A DNA stretch of 64,000 nucleotides from VAXT01 sp963827725. Lineage in GTDB: Bacteria; Actinomycetota; Thermoleophilia; Gaiellales; Gaiellaceae. Location of the stretch: the NCBI GenBank assembly GCA_963827725.1, contig CAWHBM010000001.1, positions 2,042,095 through 2,106,094 on the forward strand, in the 5' to 3' direction. The notes under the pieces were generated by a model. The model saw only the letters and a list, made by a program, of their open reading frames with translations, had not been told where the DNA came from and made no database searches. This document shows, one piece after another, positions 44,003 through 52,917 of the stretch. Position numbers and translations under genes: made by a program. Within the stretch, counting starts at the first letter, position 1. Every line of letters starts with the position of its first letter.

Positions 44003-44119
44003 TCCCGACCGTGAGCATGGGCGCCGCTGGTCGAAAGTGTCGTACCCCGAGCATGTGTGCTCTTAGTCGCGGAAAGTGCGAAGCACTTTCGCGAGTCCGG
44101 GCCCGTGGCCGGGACCTAG
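44003..44119 (-). repeat. Dispersed double-hairpin element, copy 3
   Basis: Third copy. Hairpin 1 arms 44073-44079 and 44083-44089, loop GAA, with a GC extension containing a bulge. Hairpin 2 arms 44095-44103 and 44107-44115, loop CGT, one mismatch. The flank TGTGCTCTTAGTCGC matches copy 1 exactly. Its minus-strand start coincides with the stop codon (44116-44118) of the minor-pilin-like gene, as in copy 1. Confidence 0.8.
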
Positions 44120-45841
44120 CCGGCGAACATCTGCGGCGGGTTCGGCTGCGCGTAGACGATCGGGCTGCCGGGCATGCCCACCGGAACGACCGTGATCGTC
44201 GGGAACTGGTCGTTCTGCACGTTGTTGTTGAACTTGACCGTGCTGCCGACGATCGGTCCGTCCGAGCGAGCGTTGTTCGTGAACTCGACCGCGCTCGTGG
44301 CGAAAAGACCGCCCTGGTACTGGCCGTTGTTCTCGACCATGATGCCGTTGCCGGTTCCGGCCTGTCCGCCGTTCCCGTTCGTCACGATCGTCAGCATCTC
44401 CGTGTTCGGGTTCCACGCGGCGAAGTCGCAGTCGCTGCCGGAGACGCCACCGCAGAGCTTCGAACGAGTTGTTGATCAGGAGCGTGCCCGAGAGATACAG
44501 GGTCGCCTGGCCGTTGTACTGGTTGACCGCCCCGTTGGTGACCTTCGCGCTGCCGTCGATGAAGATCGTGCCGCTGACCGTGAGCATCTTCGTCGATGCG
44601 TTCCAGGAGATCTCTCCGCTCGCCGGAGTGTCCCACTGGACCGTCTGGTTGATGACGTGCGACGCCGCCGTGGTTCCGTTGACGCCGCGGGTCACCGTCC
44701 AGTTGGTCGTCCCGAACCCAGCCCGTGACGTTGATCAGCTCGTTGTCGATCCTGACCCGGAACGCGGAGGTCGGGAACCCCGAGGCCGAGGCGACGGAAA
44801 GGGTCGTCTGGCTAGGCGTTCATCGCGCCGGCGAGCGTGCTCGACGCACCCGGGCCGACCCGGCACTTGTACGAGCTCGCCGGCGTCAGCTCGAAGACGG
44901 TCGAGACGCTGTTGTCCCGGTTCGCGTAGTTGTTGTCGAAGGTCGGCGGAGTTCCGCTCGTCGCGCTGCAGTTCTGAGACGGCCCAGGGATCGCGTTCTC
45001 GTACCACATGGCGAAGTCGGCCGCCGGCTCAGGAATCAGCGGGGCGACGTTGTTGACGCCGACGACGTAGCTCGGAGGGTTCATCTTCGAAAAGATCTTG
45101 CGACTGTCCTGGTTGCCCGTGCACGGGGTCGCCCAGCTACCGCCGCCGTAGCGGCAGTTGCCGCCGACGTAGGTCTCTACGCGCGTGCTCATGCTCGTCG
45201 ACGCCCCAACCGCGGCGTTGTTCCCGAGATCGAGGTTTCCGCGAACGATCAGCGACGCTCGACGTGATGTTCACGTTGTTGCTCAGACACAGGTTTCCTG
45301 CGATGTAGAACTGCGACTGTCCGGAGAGGTTGTTGGCAAGAGTCACGTCGCACGTGCTCCCGGTCGCTCGGGCATAGATGTAGTTCCAGGCAGGGTTGTT
45401 GCTGGGCTGAGTGAGGTTTGGGGTGACCGGGACCTTTGCGGTCAGCTTGCGTTTCACCTGGGCTGCGCCCGGGCCTGCGGGGTTGTTGTAGACACCGAGC
45501 GCCGTGACCGTCCAGACCGCCGTGTTGCGGTCGAGGGTGCCGTACCACTTCGCGGTGCCGTTCTCGTAGGAGGCCGAGGAAGATGCGGTCTCGGTTGCCG
45601 GCAGAAGATCGGGATCGAGGGCGTTGTTCGCCGGGTTCGAGAGCACCGCCATCGCGTTGTTGAGGGCGGCCTCGGACAGCGAGAACGAGGTCTCGTCGAC
45701 CTTGCTTCGTTGCGCGGTGCGCGTGTTCGAGGTCGTGGAGATCATTACCGTCGTGCCGGCGATGGTGAGCACGCCGAGCACGCCGATCGACATGATCAGC
45801 GCGAAACCTTCCTGTTTTCTGAATAGCCGCAGCACGCTCAT
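44116..45841 (-). pseudogene. PilX-like minor pilin / pilus tip protein with four apparent frameshifts
   Basis: A prepilin-like N-terminus (MSVLRLFRKQEGFALIMSIG, then a long hydrophobic helix) leads a ~575-residue protein. The body is Asn/Ser/Thr-rich, with IYARATGSTCDVTLANNLSG, FYIAGNLCLSNNVNI, TTLSVASASGFPTSAFRV and SGTIFIDGSAKVTNGAV, consistent with parallel beta repeats. Four single-base insertions (near 45254, 44814, 44720, 44461) break it; removing one base at each gives one continuous frame from ATG 45841 to TAG 44116. Four events in one gene may be real decay, but the restored protein is coherent. RBS AAGGGG. It probably forms part of a pilus tip or surface adhesin. Confidence 0.7.
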
Positions 45842-45951
45842 AGACCCCTTCTGGGCATCGGTCACGTGCTCACCATCGACGGAACGGCGTATCCCGGCGT
45901 CCCCCTATTGAGGCGGGAGGCCATGTTCACTCGATCGAGTGAGTCAGCCTC

Positions 45952-46494
45952 CTAGCGAGTGGTGTTGCGAAGCACCATGGGCGCAACGAGCTTCCACTGC
46001 TTGTTCGGCTTGCCGGGATTCGTGTTGATCGCAAGCGTCACCGTGAGCATCCCCAGGCTCGTGCTCGGGACCGGCGCCGCATAGTCGAACGCATTCTGGA
46101 GCGTGCTGAAGTCGGCGAGAACGACGTTGTTCCGGCGCAAGGTGTACCGCTGGCCCGCAACGATCTGGTTCATGTCATACGTGACCGTGGTTAGCGAGCC
46201 GCCCGAGGATGGGCACTGGGCAGGGAGCGTGACGCTGATCGAGGAAGAAACGCCGGCGGGTGTGACCGAGCTCGCGCAGTGAAGCTCGCGGCGCATCTTG
46301 TCGACCGCGACCCGGGCGGACTGCTGGGCCTCGAAGCGGCGGTTTACGTCGACCTGGGCGTTCAACCCTTGGACGAAGACGGTGGTCACCGCACCGAGGA
46401 TGGTCCCGAGGATCACGGTCACCATGAGCAGCTCCACCAGGGAGTAACCGCCCTGGCCGGCAAGCCGGCGGCGCAGCTTGTGCAAGACGCTCAT
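45952..46494 (-). CDS. Prepilin-like minor pilin (PilW/GspJ-like)
   Basis: 180-aa prepilin. Leader LRRRLAGQGGYSLVELLMVT with the cleavage Gly-Tyr and Glu5, then a hydrophobic helix (ILGTILGAVTTVFVQGLNAQ) and a C-terminal beta domain (SISVTLPAQCPSSGG, RYTLRRNNVVLADFSTL). ATG at 46494 overlaps the PASTA gene stop (ATGA). The layout matches minor pilins that initiate assembly. Confidence 0.88.
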   Translation of the reverse strand: MSVLHKLRRRLAGQGGYSLVELLMVTVILGTILGAVTTVFVQGLNAQVDVNRRFEAQQSARVAVDKMRRELHCASSVTPAGVSSSISVTLPAQCPSSGGSLTTVTYDMNQIVAGQRYTLRRNNVVLADFSTLQNAFDYAAPVPSTSLGMLTVTLAINTNPGKPNKQWKLVAPMVLRNTTR

Positions 46495-47366
46495 CGCGCC
46501 TTCTTGCTGACCTCCGCGAGCGCCGTCCGCGCGACTCGCTCGCTCCGACTGCCGATGCCCCACAGACGCTGGACCTTGCGGTCGACCGTGATAAGGGTCT
46601 CGAGAGCCTCGGCACCGTGCCACCAACCGAGCTTCGCGCCGGTGACGATCCACGCGTGCTGGTAGAGCCAGTAGCGGACGTTCGCGTCACTCGTGGAGCG
46701 ATGCGACGAGAGCCAGGTGTCGAGCCGGCGGGCCCGGACGGTCAGCGGGACCTCGTCGAGGGGCTCCGCCTTGGCGCCCGGGACGATGAACGCCGGGGGC
46801 CGCGCTTGCTTGGCTTTTGGCGCGGGCTTCGGTTTCGGGGCGGGCTTGGGCTTGGCGGCAGGCTTCGGCTTCGGCTTCGGCTTCGGCTTCGGCTTCGGCT
46901 TTGGCTTTGGCTTTGGCTTTGGCTTCGGCTTTGGCTTGGGCTTTGTGACCCCGCCGACGACTTGAATGTTCGTGCCCGCGAAAGATGAGGTGTTCTCGGG
47001 GGAGCCGGCCTGCGGGTAGCGCGTGTTCGTCTTGAGCCCGAGCGTGATCGTCGGCGCGCCGGTGTCGTACACCCGGCTGCCTGGGGCGGGTGTCTGGCTC
47101 ACGACGAGGTTCGCCGCGAATCCCTGGACGCTTCCGGTTACGCGCCAGGCAAAGCCGCTCTCCTCGAGCGTGCTCTTGGCAAAGACATACGCCTGGCCCC
47201 GTACATCGGGGACGAGCAGCACCGGCTTGGAACCGGACGGAGCCGTCGCGGCCGCGGGAGGATCACTGCGTGTCTCCGCAGCGAACGAGATCGTCGCAGT
47301 CGCAAGCAGGCCGACCACGACGACTACAAAAACGCGAGGCAAGAGAGAGCGGAGCCGCAAAGCCAT
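46491..47366 (-). CDS. Secreted PASTA protein with (Lys-Pro)n linker
   Basis: About 291-aa protein: signal/anchor LRSLLPRVFVVVVVGLLATA, one PASTA domain (VPDVRGQAYVFAKSTLEESG to VVSQTPAPGSRVYDTGAP), then an uninterrupted Lys-Pro dipeptide tract of about 25 units, and a C-terminal helical domain (SSHRSTSDANVRYWLYQHAW, WWHGAEALETLITVDRKVQR). PASTA domains bind uncrosslinked peptidoglycan. ATG at 47393 is an alternative start. It is coupled to the minor pilin downstream, so it may seat the pilus in the wall. Confidence 0.85.
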   Translation of the reverse strand: MALRLRSLLPRVFVVVVVGLLATATISFAAETRSDPPAAATAPSGSKPVLLVPDVRGQAYVFAKSTLEESGFAWRVTGSVQGFAANLVVSQTPAPGSRVYDTGAPTITLGLKTNTRYPQAGSPENTSSFAGTNIQVVGGVTKPKPKPKPKPKPKPKPKPKPKPKPKPKPAAKPKPAPKPKPAPKAKQARPPAFIVPGAKAEPLDEVPLTVRARRLDTWLSSHRSTSDANVRYWLYQHAWIVTGAKLGWWHGAEALETLITVDRKVQRLWGIGSRSERVARTALAEVSKKAR

Positions 47367-47397
47367 GGTTCGGTCTTCGGCAGGGACGGGCACGGAG

Positions 47398-48834
47398 TTA
47401 AGGCCTTTCGACGGTGAACGCGATCACGTCGGGCTCGTCAGAGGGAGGGAAGTTCCCACCTTCGACGATCTGGAAGACCGGTCCCGTATCGATCGTCGGC
47501 GCGTCCTGCCAGCGAAACCCGCTGCCGGCAAAGGCCTGAAACCACAGCTCGTCCTGCGGATACGAGGCTGCAGGCGCGAGCTGGAGGTGGAGGTGCGGTC
47601 CGGTCGAGTGTCCCGTCGATCCGACGAGCCCGACCGGCTGACCAACGGCGACGGCGACTCCGGCCTGGATCGACGGCTCGAGATAGGACAGATGGCAGTA
47701 CGTCCACTGTCGCCCGTCGCTCGCGGTGCGCATCGTCAGGCCGATGCCGCAGTTCCCGGAGGGGAGGTGCCAGGCATCGACGATGAACCCGTCTCCGAGC
47801 GCATAGAGCGGAGCGCCCTCGGGTGCGGCGATGTCGGCAGCCGGATAGTCGTGATGGCGGTGGCCGACCGAGATCGACGAGGGGCCACCGCCGACCGGAA
47901 ACGCGAAGTCGCCCTGGATTTGAGGTGCGGCGAGCAGCGTTGCGCCGGGGGAGAACGAGCTCGTCCAGGAGCTCGACCTCACCTCGGTGAGCGCCTTCTC
48001 CGCGGCTGCGAGCTTTCGCTTGGCAGCGTCAACAGCCTCAGCTGCAGCGACGCGCCTCGAGTCCACCTGGAAGGCGCGCTTCTGGAGCGCGAGGCGATCG
48101 GAGAGCAGGCGCGCGTTATCGGCCCGGGCGTATGCGGCGCGGGCGTGGCGGGCGAGGCGCCGCTCGGCAAGCGTCGCTCGTACGAGCACCCTGTTCTGCC
48201 GGGCGAGGGTGCGCTCCGCTTTCTGGAGGTCGACCTGGAGCTGGTCGTAGGTGAACGGGATGTCGACGCCGTTGTGGCCGTAGACCCGCGCAAGAGCGAG
48301 GATCTCGTCCACGTACCACTGCGCGTGGTTGTAGGCGAAGATTCCCCGCTGCAGGTCTGTGCGGCCGCCGGCCGCAGCGAGGTACCGGGCCGCCGAGAAG
48401 ATCGCATCCGGCGGGTTCCACGGGTCGGCCACACCGTCTCCGTCGGCATCCATTCCCCAGCGGAGCCACGTAGAAGGCATGAACTGCATCCAGCCGATCG
48501 CGCCGGCCGAGCTCGGGCCCATGTTCCGCCCGAAGTTGGACTCGACCTTGTTGATTGCCGCAAGCACTTGCCACGGGATCCCGTAGGTCGCCCCTGCCTT
48601 CTGCCAGAGGCCGTGCAGCGCAGGAAACGGCAGACCGGCCGATTCGCGGCGCGTGAGCCACGAAGGAGGCAGGACCGGCCCGCCCGAAGGATTGGGAGTC
48701 TCGGCGCTCGCGAACGTCGTCATCGACGGCGTCGTGGGAACGACCGTGAAGACGGGACCGGAAGCCTGGGCCGCCGCCGCCGTCCCTGCCAGCACCACGA
48801 CGAGGATGGCGATCGAGGGGAGGAGCCGCCTCAT
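47398..48834 (-). CDS. Secreted SLT transglycosylase / M23 endopeptidase fusion
   Basis: 478-aa bifunctional cell-wall enzyme with signal peptide (LLPSIAILVVVLAGTAAAAQ). Residues ~75-185 are a lytic transglycosylase domain (AAINKVESNFGRNMG with catalytic Glu; GAIGWMQFMPSTWLRWG; GIFAYNHAQWYVDEIL). Then a coiled coil (~210-300). The C-terminal M23 domain has HRHHDYPAADIAAPEGAPLY, WTYCHLSYL and GHSTGPHLHLQL (zinc ligands). It cuts both glycan and peptide bonds. It overlaps the PilT gene upstream by four bases, suggesting a role in opening the wall for pili. Confidence 0.92.
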   Translation of the reverse strand: MRRLLPSIAILVVVLAGTAAAAQASGPVFTVVPTTPSMTTFASAETPNPSGGPVLPPSWLTRRESAGLPFPALHGLWQKAGATYGIPWQVLAAINKVESNFGRNMGPSSAGAIGWMQFMPSTWLRWGMDADGDGVADPWNPPDAIFSAARYLAAAGGRTDLQRGIFAYNHAQWYVDEILALARVYGHNGVDIPFTYDQLQVDLQKAERTLARQNRVLVRATLAERRLARHARAAYARADNARLLSDRLALQKRAFQVDSRRVAAAEAVDAAKRKLAAAEKALTEVRSSSWTSSFSPGATLLAAPQIQGDFAFPVGGGPSSISVGHRHHDYPAADIAAPEGAPLYALGDGFIVDAWHLPSGNCGIGLTMRTASDGRQWTYCHLSYLEPSIQAGVAVAVGQPVGLVGSTGHSTGPHLHLQLAPAASYPQDELWFQAFAGSGFRWQDAPTIDTGPVFQIVEGGNFPPSDEPDVIAFTVERP

Positions 48835-49991
48835 GCGCTTTCGGCCGGGCGAACGACCCGCAGCTCGGGCTCTTCGCCGGCCGTCTCCGCCTCGACGGCT
48901 TCGCGCGCGACGGCGTCCTTGTCCTTGAGCGCGTGCTCGAGCGAAACGAGAAAGTCGTGCTTGTTGGTAGCGGCGTTCGCCGCAGTCTCCCGGTCGATCT
49001 CGCCCGAAACGACGAGCGCGATCAGTGCCTGCTTGAAGGTCTGCATGTGGAAGAACGAGCCTTCCTCGATCGCCTCGTGCATCTCGTCCGCCTTGTCGTC
49101 GCGGATCAGGTCGGCGATGCGCGCGTTGTTGACCATCACCTCGAAGGCGCCGACACGCCCGCCTTCCGCGCGTGGCAAGAGGCGCTGGCTGACGACGCCG
49201 CGCAGGACGCCCGCGAGGATCGACCTGATCGCCTGCTGCTTGATCCCCGGAAAGAATTCGATGATGCGGCCGACCGTCTCAGCCGCGTCCACGGTGTGCA
49301 TCGTCGAGAGGACGAGGTGGCCCGACTCGGCAGCCTGCATCGCCGTCTCGGCCGACTCGGCGTCGCGAAGCTCTCCGATCAGGATCACGTCGGGGTCCTG
49401 GCGCAGTGCTCGCCTGAGCGCCTGCGAGAAGGAGTCCGTGTCGAGGCCGACCTCGCGCTGGTTGACGATGCAACTGTGGTCGGCGTGCAGGAACTCGATC
49501 GGGTCCTCGATCGTGACGATGTGCTGGCGGCGCGTCTTGTTGATGTGCCCGATGAGCGACGCAAGCGTCGTCGACTTCCCCGAGCCGGTCGCGCCCGTGA
49601 CGAGGATGAGGCCGCGGTGCTCGTCGCCCAGGCGCCTGACGCCTTCGGGCAGGCGCAGGTCCTCGAACCCGGGCACTTCGGTCGGGATGACGCGGAATGC
49701 GAACGAGGTCGTCCCGCGCTGTTTGAAGCCGTTGACCCGGAAGCGAGCGAGGTCGGGAGCCATGTACGAGGTGTCGAGCTCGCCCTTCTCGCGGAAGCCC
49801 TCGAGCCGGTGTGGCGTCCGCGATGTGATGTGCTGGAGAATGGTTTCGAGGTCGGCCTCGGTGAGCGGCTGCCAGCCATTGAGCGCGCCGAGGTCACCGT
49901 CGCAGCGGATGACCGGCGGCAGGCCGAGCTTGAGGTGCACATCGGTTGCACCGCTGTCGACGACTGCTTTGAGGAGGCTGTTCAGGTCCAT
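48831..49991 (-). CDS. pilT: Type IV pilus retraction ATPase PilT, copy 2
   Basis: 386-aa PilT paralogue: VVDSGATDVHLKLGLPPVIR, Walker A GATGSGKST, Asp box EDPIEFLHADHSCIVNQREVG, Walker B DPDVILIGELRDAE, His box GHLVLSTMHTVDA. ATG at 49991 gives the family N-terminus MDLNSLLKAVV; the longer frame upstream overlaps the reductase gene. The C-terminal ~40 residues are acidic and extra. Copy 1 lies 16 kb away beside pilM, so two retraction motors are predicted. Confidence 0.95.
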   Translation of the reverse strand: MDLNSLLKAVVDSGATDVHLKLGLPPVIRCDGDLGALNGWQPLTEADLETILQHITSRTPHRLEGFREKGELDTSYMAPDLARFRVNGFKQRGTTSFAFRVIPTEVPGFEDLRLPEGVRRLGDEHRGLILVTGATGSGKSTTLASLIGHINKTRRQHIVTIEDPIEFLHADHSCIVNQREVGLDTDSFSQALRRALRQDPDVILIGELRDAESAETAMQAAESGHLVLSTMHTVDAAETVGRIIEFFPGIKQQAIRSILAGVLRGVVSQRLLPRAEGGRVGAFEVMVNNARIADLIRDDKADEMHEAIEEGSFFHMQTFKQALIALVVSGEIDRETAANAATNKHDFLVSLEHALKDKDAVAREAVEAETAGEEPELRVVRPAESA

Positions 49992-50038
49992 TGCTGTGGC
50001 TGGGCCACGCTGACCATCGGCAGGGAAAACGGGCTTCT

Positions 50039-51223
50039 TTAGGTTTGGGCGGCTTTGTACGGTTTGCCCGGATCGCCGGCAGCCCGAGCGACCGCCCCGA
50101 CCATGCGCATCGAGGCGCGGCGGAGACCGCGCATCGCGCTCGGGCTCGGCACCTCGCCGCCGACCAACGCCACGAGCGCCTTCCAGAGATACGGCGTGCG
50201 GACGATCGAGTACGTGAGGCGAGGGAAGCGGTCGAGCGCGATCTTTGCGCCCCACGCGGCTGCGAGCTGCGACGAGAGCGCCCGCCGAAGCTCCCGGTCG
50301 TAGCCGGCGAGATCTGTTGTCCGGCCGGCCAGCAGCTCGAGCGTTTCGCCCGCAGCGATCCTCGCCGAGAGAAAGGCCTCGTAGATCCCGTCGCCCGAGA
50401 GCGGGTCGACGAGCCCGGCCGCGTCACCGAGCAGAGCGAGTCGCCCCTTGGCGAGACGCGCGCGCGCGTGAAGAAGGGGGAGCCGGTAGCCGCGGACGTT
50501 CGCGAGGGCGGACTCGGGAATCGAGTACTCGCGGCAGAAACGGGCGAGATGCTCCCGCAGCCGCGGCCCCTCGCGCTCCCATCCGCCGACGCCGACGTTG
50601 ACGTGATCGCCCTTCGGAAAGACCCAGCCGTAACCGCCGGGCACGTTCGCGAGCTCGAGGCAAACCCGGCCCTGGTAGCGCTCACGGGAGACAACGCCGT
50701 AGGGGACGTTCGCCTCGAGCGCGACGCCGTAGTCACGTCCTTCGTCCAAACCGACCGCGCGGGCGCCGACACCATTCACGCCGTCGGCGCAAAGCACGGC
50801 ATATGCAGCAACTTTGTTGCCATCGACGAAGGCCTCGACCCCGTCCTTCGTCAGTTCGATACCGGTCACTTTCGTGTTGTCGCGGAAGTCGGCCCCGGCA
50901 CTCGCCGCCTGCTCGGCGAGGAACGCGTCGAGCCGTATCCGCTGGGTCATGAGGACGAGCGGCTCGGCCGCACGCCGCTCGAAGCGCGAGCCGAAATCGA
51001 GACCGAACTGGATCCGCGTTGCCCGGTCCTCAACGACGGGATCAACCGGGAAGGGAAGGAGCCGGACCGCGCGCATCGTCAGGCCGCCGCCGCACGGCTT
51101 GTCTCTCGGGAACCGGGCGCGGTCCGCGAGGAGGACGGACGCGCCCTCACGAGCGAGCCGGTAAGCGGCAGTCGAGCCCGCCGGGCCGGCGCCGACCACG
51201 AGGACGTCGAAGCGCTCCACCAC
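50039..51223 (-). CDS. Geranylgeranyl reductase family FAD oxidoreductase
   Basis: 394-aa flavoprotein that reduces double bonds in isoprenoid chains of lipids or quinones. FAD site DVLVVGAGPAGSTAAYRLAR, the family's FPRDKPCGGGLTMRAVRLLP, substrate-side GYGWVFPKGDHVNVGVGGW and the second FAD motif LLGDAAGLVDPLSGDGIYEAF are clear. It lies upstream of the second PilT on the same strand but has no obvious link to pili. The UbiE-type gene at 17.8 kb may act in the same isoprenoid quinone pathway, by inference. Confidence 0.93.
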   Translation of the reverse strand: MVERFDVLVVGAGPAGSTAAYRLAREGASVLLADRARFPRDKPCGGGLTMRAVRLLPFPVDPVVEDRATRIQFGLDFGSRFERRAAEPLVLMTQRIRLDAFLAEQAASAGADFRDNTKVTGIELTKDGVEAFVDGNKVAAYAVLCADGVNGVGARAVGLDEGRDYGVALEANVPYGVVSRERYQGRVCLELANVPGGYGWVFPKGDHVNVGVGGWEREGPRLREHLARFCREYSIPESALANVRGYRLPLLHARARLAKGRLALLGDAAGLVDPLSGDGIYEAFLSARIAAGETLELLAGRTTDLAGYDRELRRALSSQLAAAWGAKIALDRFPRLTYSIVRTPYLWKALVALVGGEVPSPSAMRGLRRASMRMVGAVARAAGDPGKPYKAAQT

Positions 51224-51260
51224 CTGGATCCTAAAGAGGCGCCGCTAGAATGGCCGCCCC

Positions 51261-51342
51261 GGGGGAGTTCCCGAGTGGCCAAAGGGGACGGGCTGTAAAC
51301 CCGTTGGCTCAGCCTTCAGAGGTTCGAATCCTCTCTCCCCCA
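51261..51342 (+). tRNA. tRNA-Tyr (GTA)
   Basis: Type II tRNA with a long variable arm. Acceptor 51261-51267 pairs with 51335-51341; anticodon stem 51288-51292 with 51300-51304; anticodon GTA at 51295-51297; T stem 51318-51322 with 51330-51334 and loop TTCGAAT. CCA is not encoded. Confidence 0.97.
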
Positions 51343-51473
51343 TCTCTCTCTCGCTTCCCTGACCGGCGGCGGGCTCCCGCCGGGCAGAGCCCGGCTCCGC
51401 CCGCCGCCTCGCGACGCGTCAGGAAACCGAGAGGGAGGGCACGTACTCGTTGGACCATCCCGTCCGCAAAGGA

Positions 51474-51498
51474 AGAGGGGCGCCATTGGCGCCCCTCT
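51474..51498 (-). terminator. Terminator of Kelch gene 1
   Basis: Perfect 11-bp stem (51474-51484 with 51488-51498), loop ATT, downstream of the gene ending at 51523. The same stem core (GAGGGGCGCC) recurs after the next two genes. Confidence 0.82.
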
Positions 51499-51522
51499 CG
51501 TTTCATCTGGTCTTGTCTTGGC

Positions 51523-52917
51523 TTAGCGCCGGCCGACCACCAGGTTGACCCTGAAGCCGCGCGCCCTGACGGCGCCGGGCCTCGGGCTCTGGGCGATCAC
51601 GCGGCCGACTCGCCTGGAGCGAGCGCGGCGTACGCGGCCGACTGAGCAGCGGGCCCTGCGGATCACAACGCGTGCCCGAGCGAGCCTCAGACCGATCACC
51701 CTCGGGACCCGGCAGCGTGCCGGTGGCGGAGGTGGTGGTGGTGGTGGTGGTGGTGGAGGCGGAGGTGGCGGTGGTGGTGGCGGTGGCGGAGGCGGAGGCG
51801 GAGGTGGCGGTGGCGGTGGCGGAGGTGGCGGTGGAGGCGGAGGTGGTGGAGGCGGAGGTGGCGGAGGTGGTGGCGGAGGCGGCGGGCCTGCCAGCACTAG
51901 CTTTTCAACCGAGTCGAGCGACACGTCCAAGCCGTCGCGGCCGCCCACGGCGAACAGCGTGTTGCCGATCGCCGCACCCCCTGGGAACGATCGCGCCTGA
52001 TTGAGGAGCGGAGCGTCCGTCCATGTGTTCGCGACGGGATCGAAGCTCGAGACCTCGAACATCCCGGGGAACGGATTGCAGGGAGTCGGAGTACACCCTC
52101 CCATCGACCAGAGCTGATTGTTCGCAACCGCTGAGCCCGGCACGTTCGTCGGCCGCGGCATGTCCAGCCTCTGAGCCCAGGTATTGGACGCGATGTCGTA
52201 GTCCCAAGTCCCAACAAGCGTCTCGTCGGGGTTCGTTCGACCTCCTGAGACCAGGAAGTGGCCATTGACGATCCCCGAGGCCGGGCCTCCACGAGCGATG
52301 GGATTCGGGGCAAGGTCGGTGAACGAGTTCGCGACGGGGTCGTACGCCCAGGTCGTCGCCTGGACGGTGTCGATCCCCGTCCCCTCATAACCGCCGTGCA
52401 GGTAGATCTTCCCATCCGCCGAGTTGTAGCCGGCGGCCATCTGGTAACGGATGGCCGGCATAGTCGCGCCCGAGCTCCACGTGTTCGACGCGATGTCGTA
52501 GATCAACGTTGTGTCGTAGGTGACGATCGGGTCCGGAGTGCGCGTCGCTCCCCCGAAGACATAGATCTTGTTCGTCGTCGGGTAGTAGACCGCGGAGGCG
52601 ATGAGCGACGGCTGTGGCATCGGAGCCAGCGTCGCCCACGTGTTTGCGACCGGGTCGTAGCGGTAGACCGTGGCCAACGTCGAGCCGGGGGCCTCCGGGA
52701 AGTGGTAGCCGCCGATGGCGTAGACGTAGGTACCGTCGCTCGTCGTTGCCGGCCCGAACACCGTCTGCGGCAGCGGTGCAACGAGCTCCCAGCCACCAGC
52801 CACGGTGCCTGTTGAGTTGCCTTTGGCCGCGCTACTGGCTGCCGTCCCACCGAAAAGCACGGCGAACCCGGCGATCGAAATGGCCAGCACGGCCGCGAGC
52901 CTGAATCTCTTGGTCAT
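51523..52917 (-). CDS. Secreted Kelch beta-propeller protein with poly-Pro linker and Arg-rich PASTA domain, copy 1
   Basis: 464-aa secreted protein. Signal FRLAAVLAISIAGFAVLFGG; then five to six Kelch repeats (YVYAIGGYHFPEAPGSTLAT, KIYVFGGATRTPDP, FLVSGGRTNPDETL, WSMGGCTPTP, LFAVGGRDGLDVS) forming a beta-propeller; then about 50 prolines in a row; then a C-terminal ~65-residue PASTA-like domain (CRVPRVIGLRLARARVVIRR to IAQSPRPGAVRARGFRVNLV) that is strongly basic with two cysteines. The propeller is probably displayed and the PASTA domain binds the wall. It has its own promoter-leader and terminator. Confidence 0.88.
   Translation of the reverse strand: MTKRFRLAAVLAISIAGFAVLFGGTAASSAAKGNSTGTVAGGWELVAPLPQTVFGPATTSDGTYVYAIGGYHFPEAPGSTLATVYRYDPVANTWATLAPMPQPSLIASAVYYPTTNKIYVFGGATRTPDPIVTYDTTLIYDIASNTWSSGATMPAIRYQMAAGYNSADGKIYLHGGYEGTGIDTVQATTWAYDPVANSFTDLAPNPIARGGPASGIVNGHFLVSGGRTNPDETLVGTWDYDIASNTWAQRLDMPRPTNVPGSAVANNQLWSMGGCTPTPCNPFPGMFEVSSFDPVANTWTDAPLLNQARSFPGGAAIGNTLFAVGGRDGLDVSLDSVEKLVLAGPPPPPPPPPPPPPPPPPPPPPPPPPPPPPPPPPPPPPPPPPPPPPPPPPPPPPPPARCRVPRVIGLRLARARVVIRRARCSVGRVRRARSRRVGRVIAQSPRPGAVRARGFRVNLVVGRR

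Noticed and set aside
46860..46950. Regular short repeat resembling a CRISPR or minisatellite
   Set aside because: It is a run of GGCTTC/GGCTTT hexamers encoding Lys-Pro dipeptides within a gene; no spacers.
47023..50013. Very long plus-strand open frame of almost 1000 codons
   Set aside because: It runs antisense through the PASTA, SLT/M23 and PilT genes, all of which have clear motifs on the minus strand; high GC creates such open frames.
51720..51890. GGCGGA/GGTGGC microsatellite as a non-coding repeat element
   Set aside because: It encodes the proline linkers in frame; the similar tracts at 53.2, 54.7 and 61.3 kb have the same explanation.
51545..52004. Plus-strand glycine- or valine/glutamate-rich open frames opposite the Kelch gene 1 linker
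   Set aside because: They are the complement of the poly-proline codon run; the minus-strand gene has a signal peptide, Kelch repeats and a terminator.
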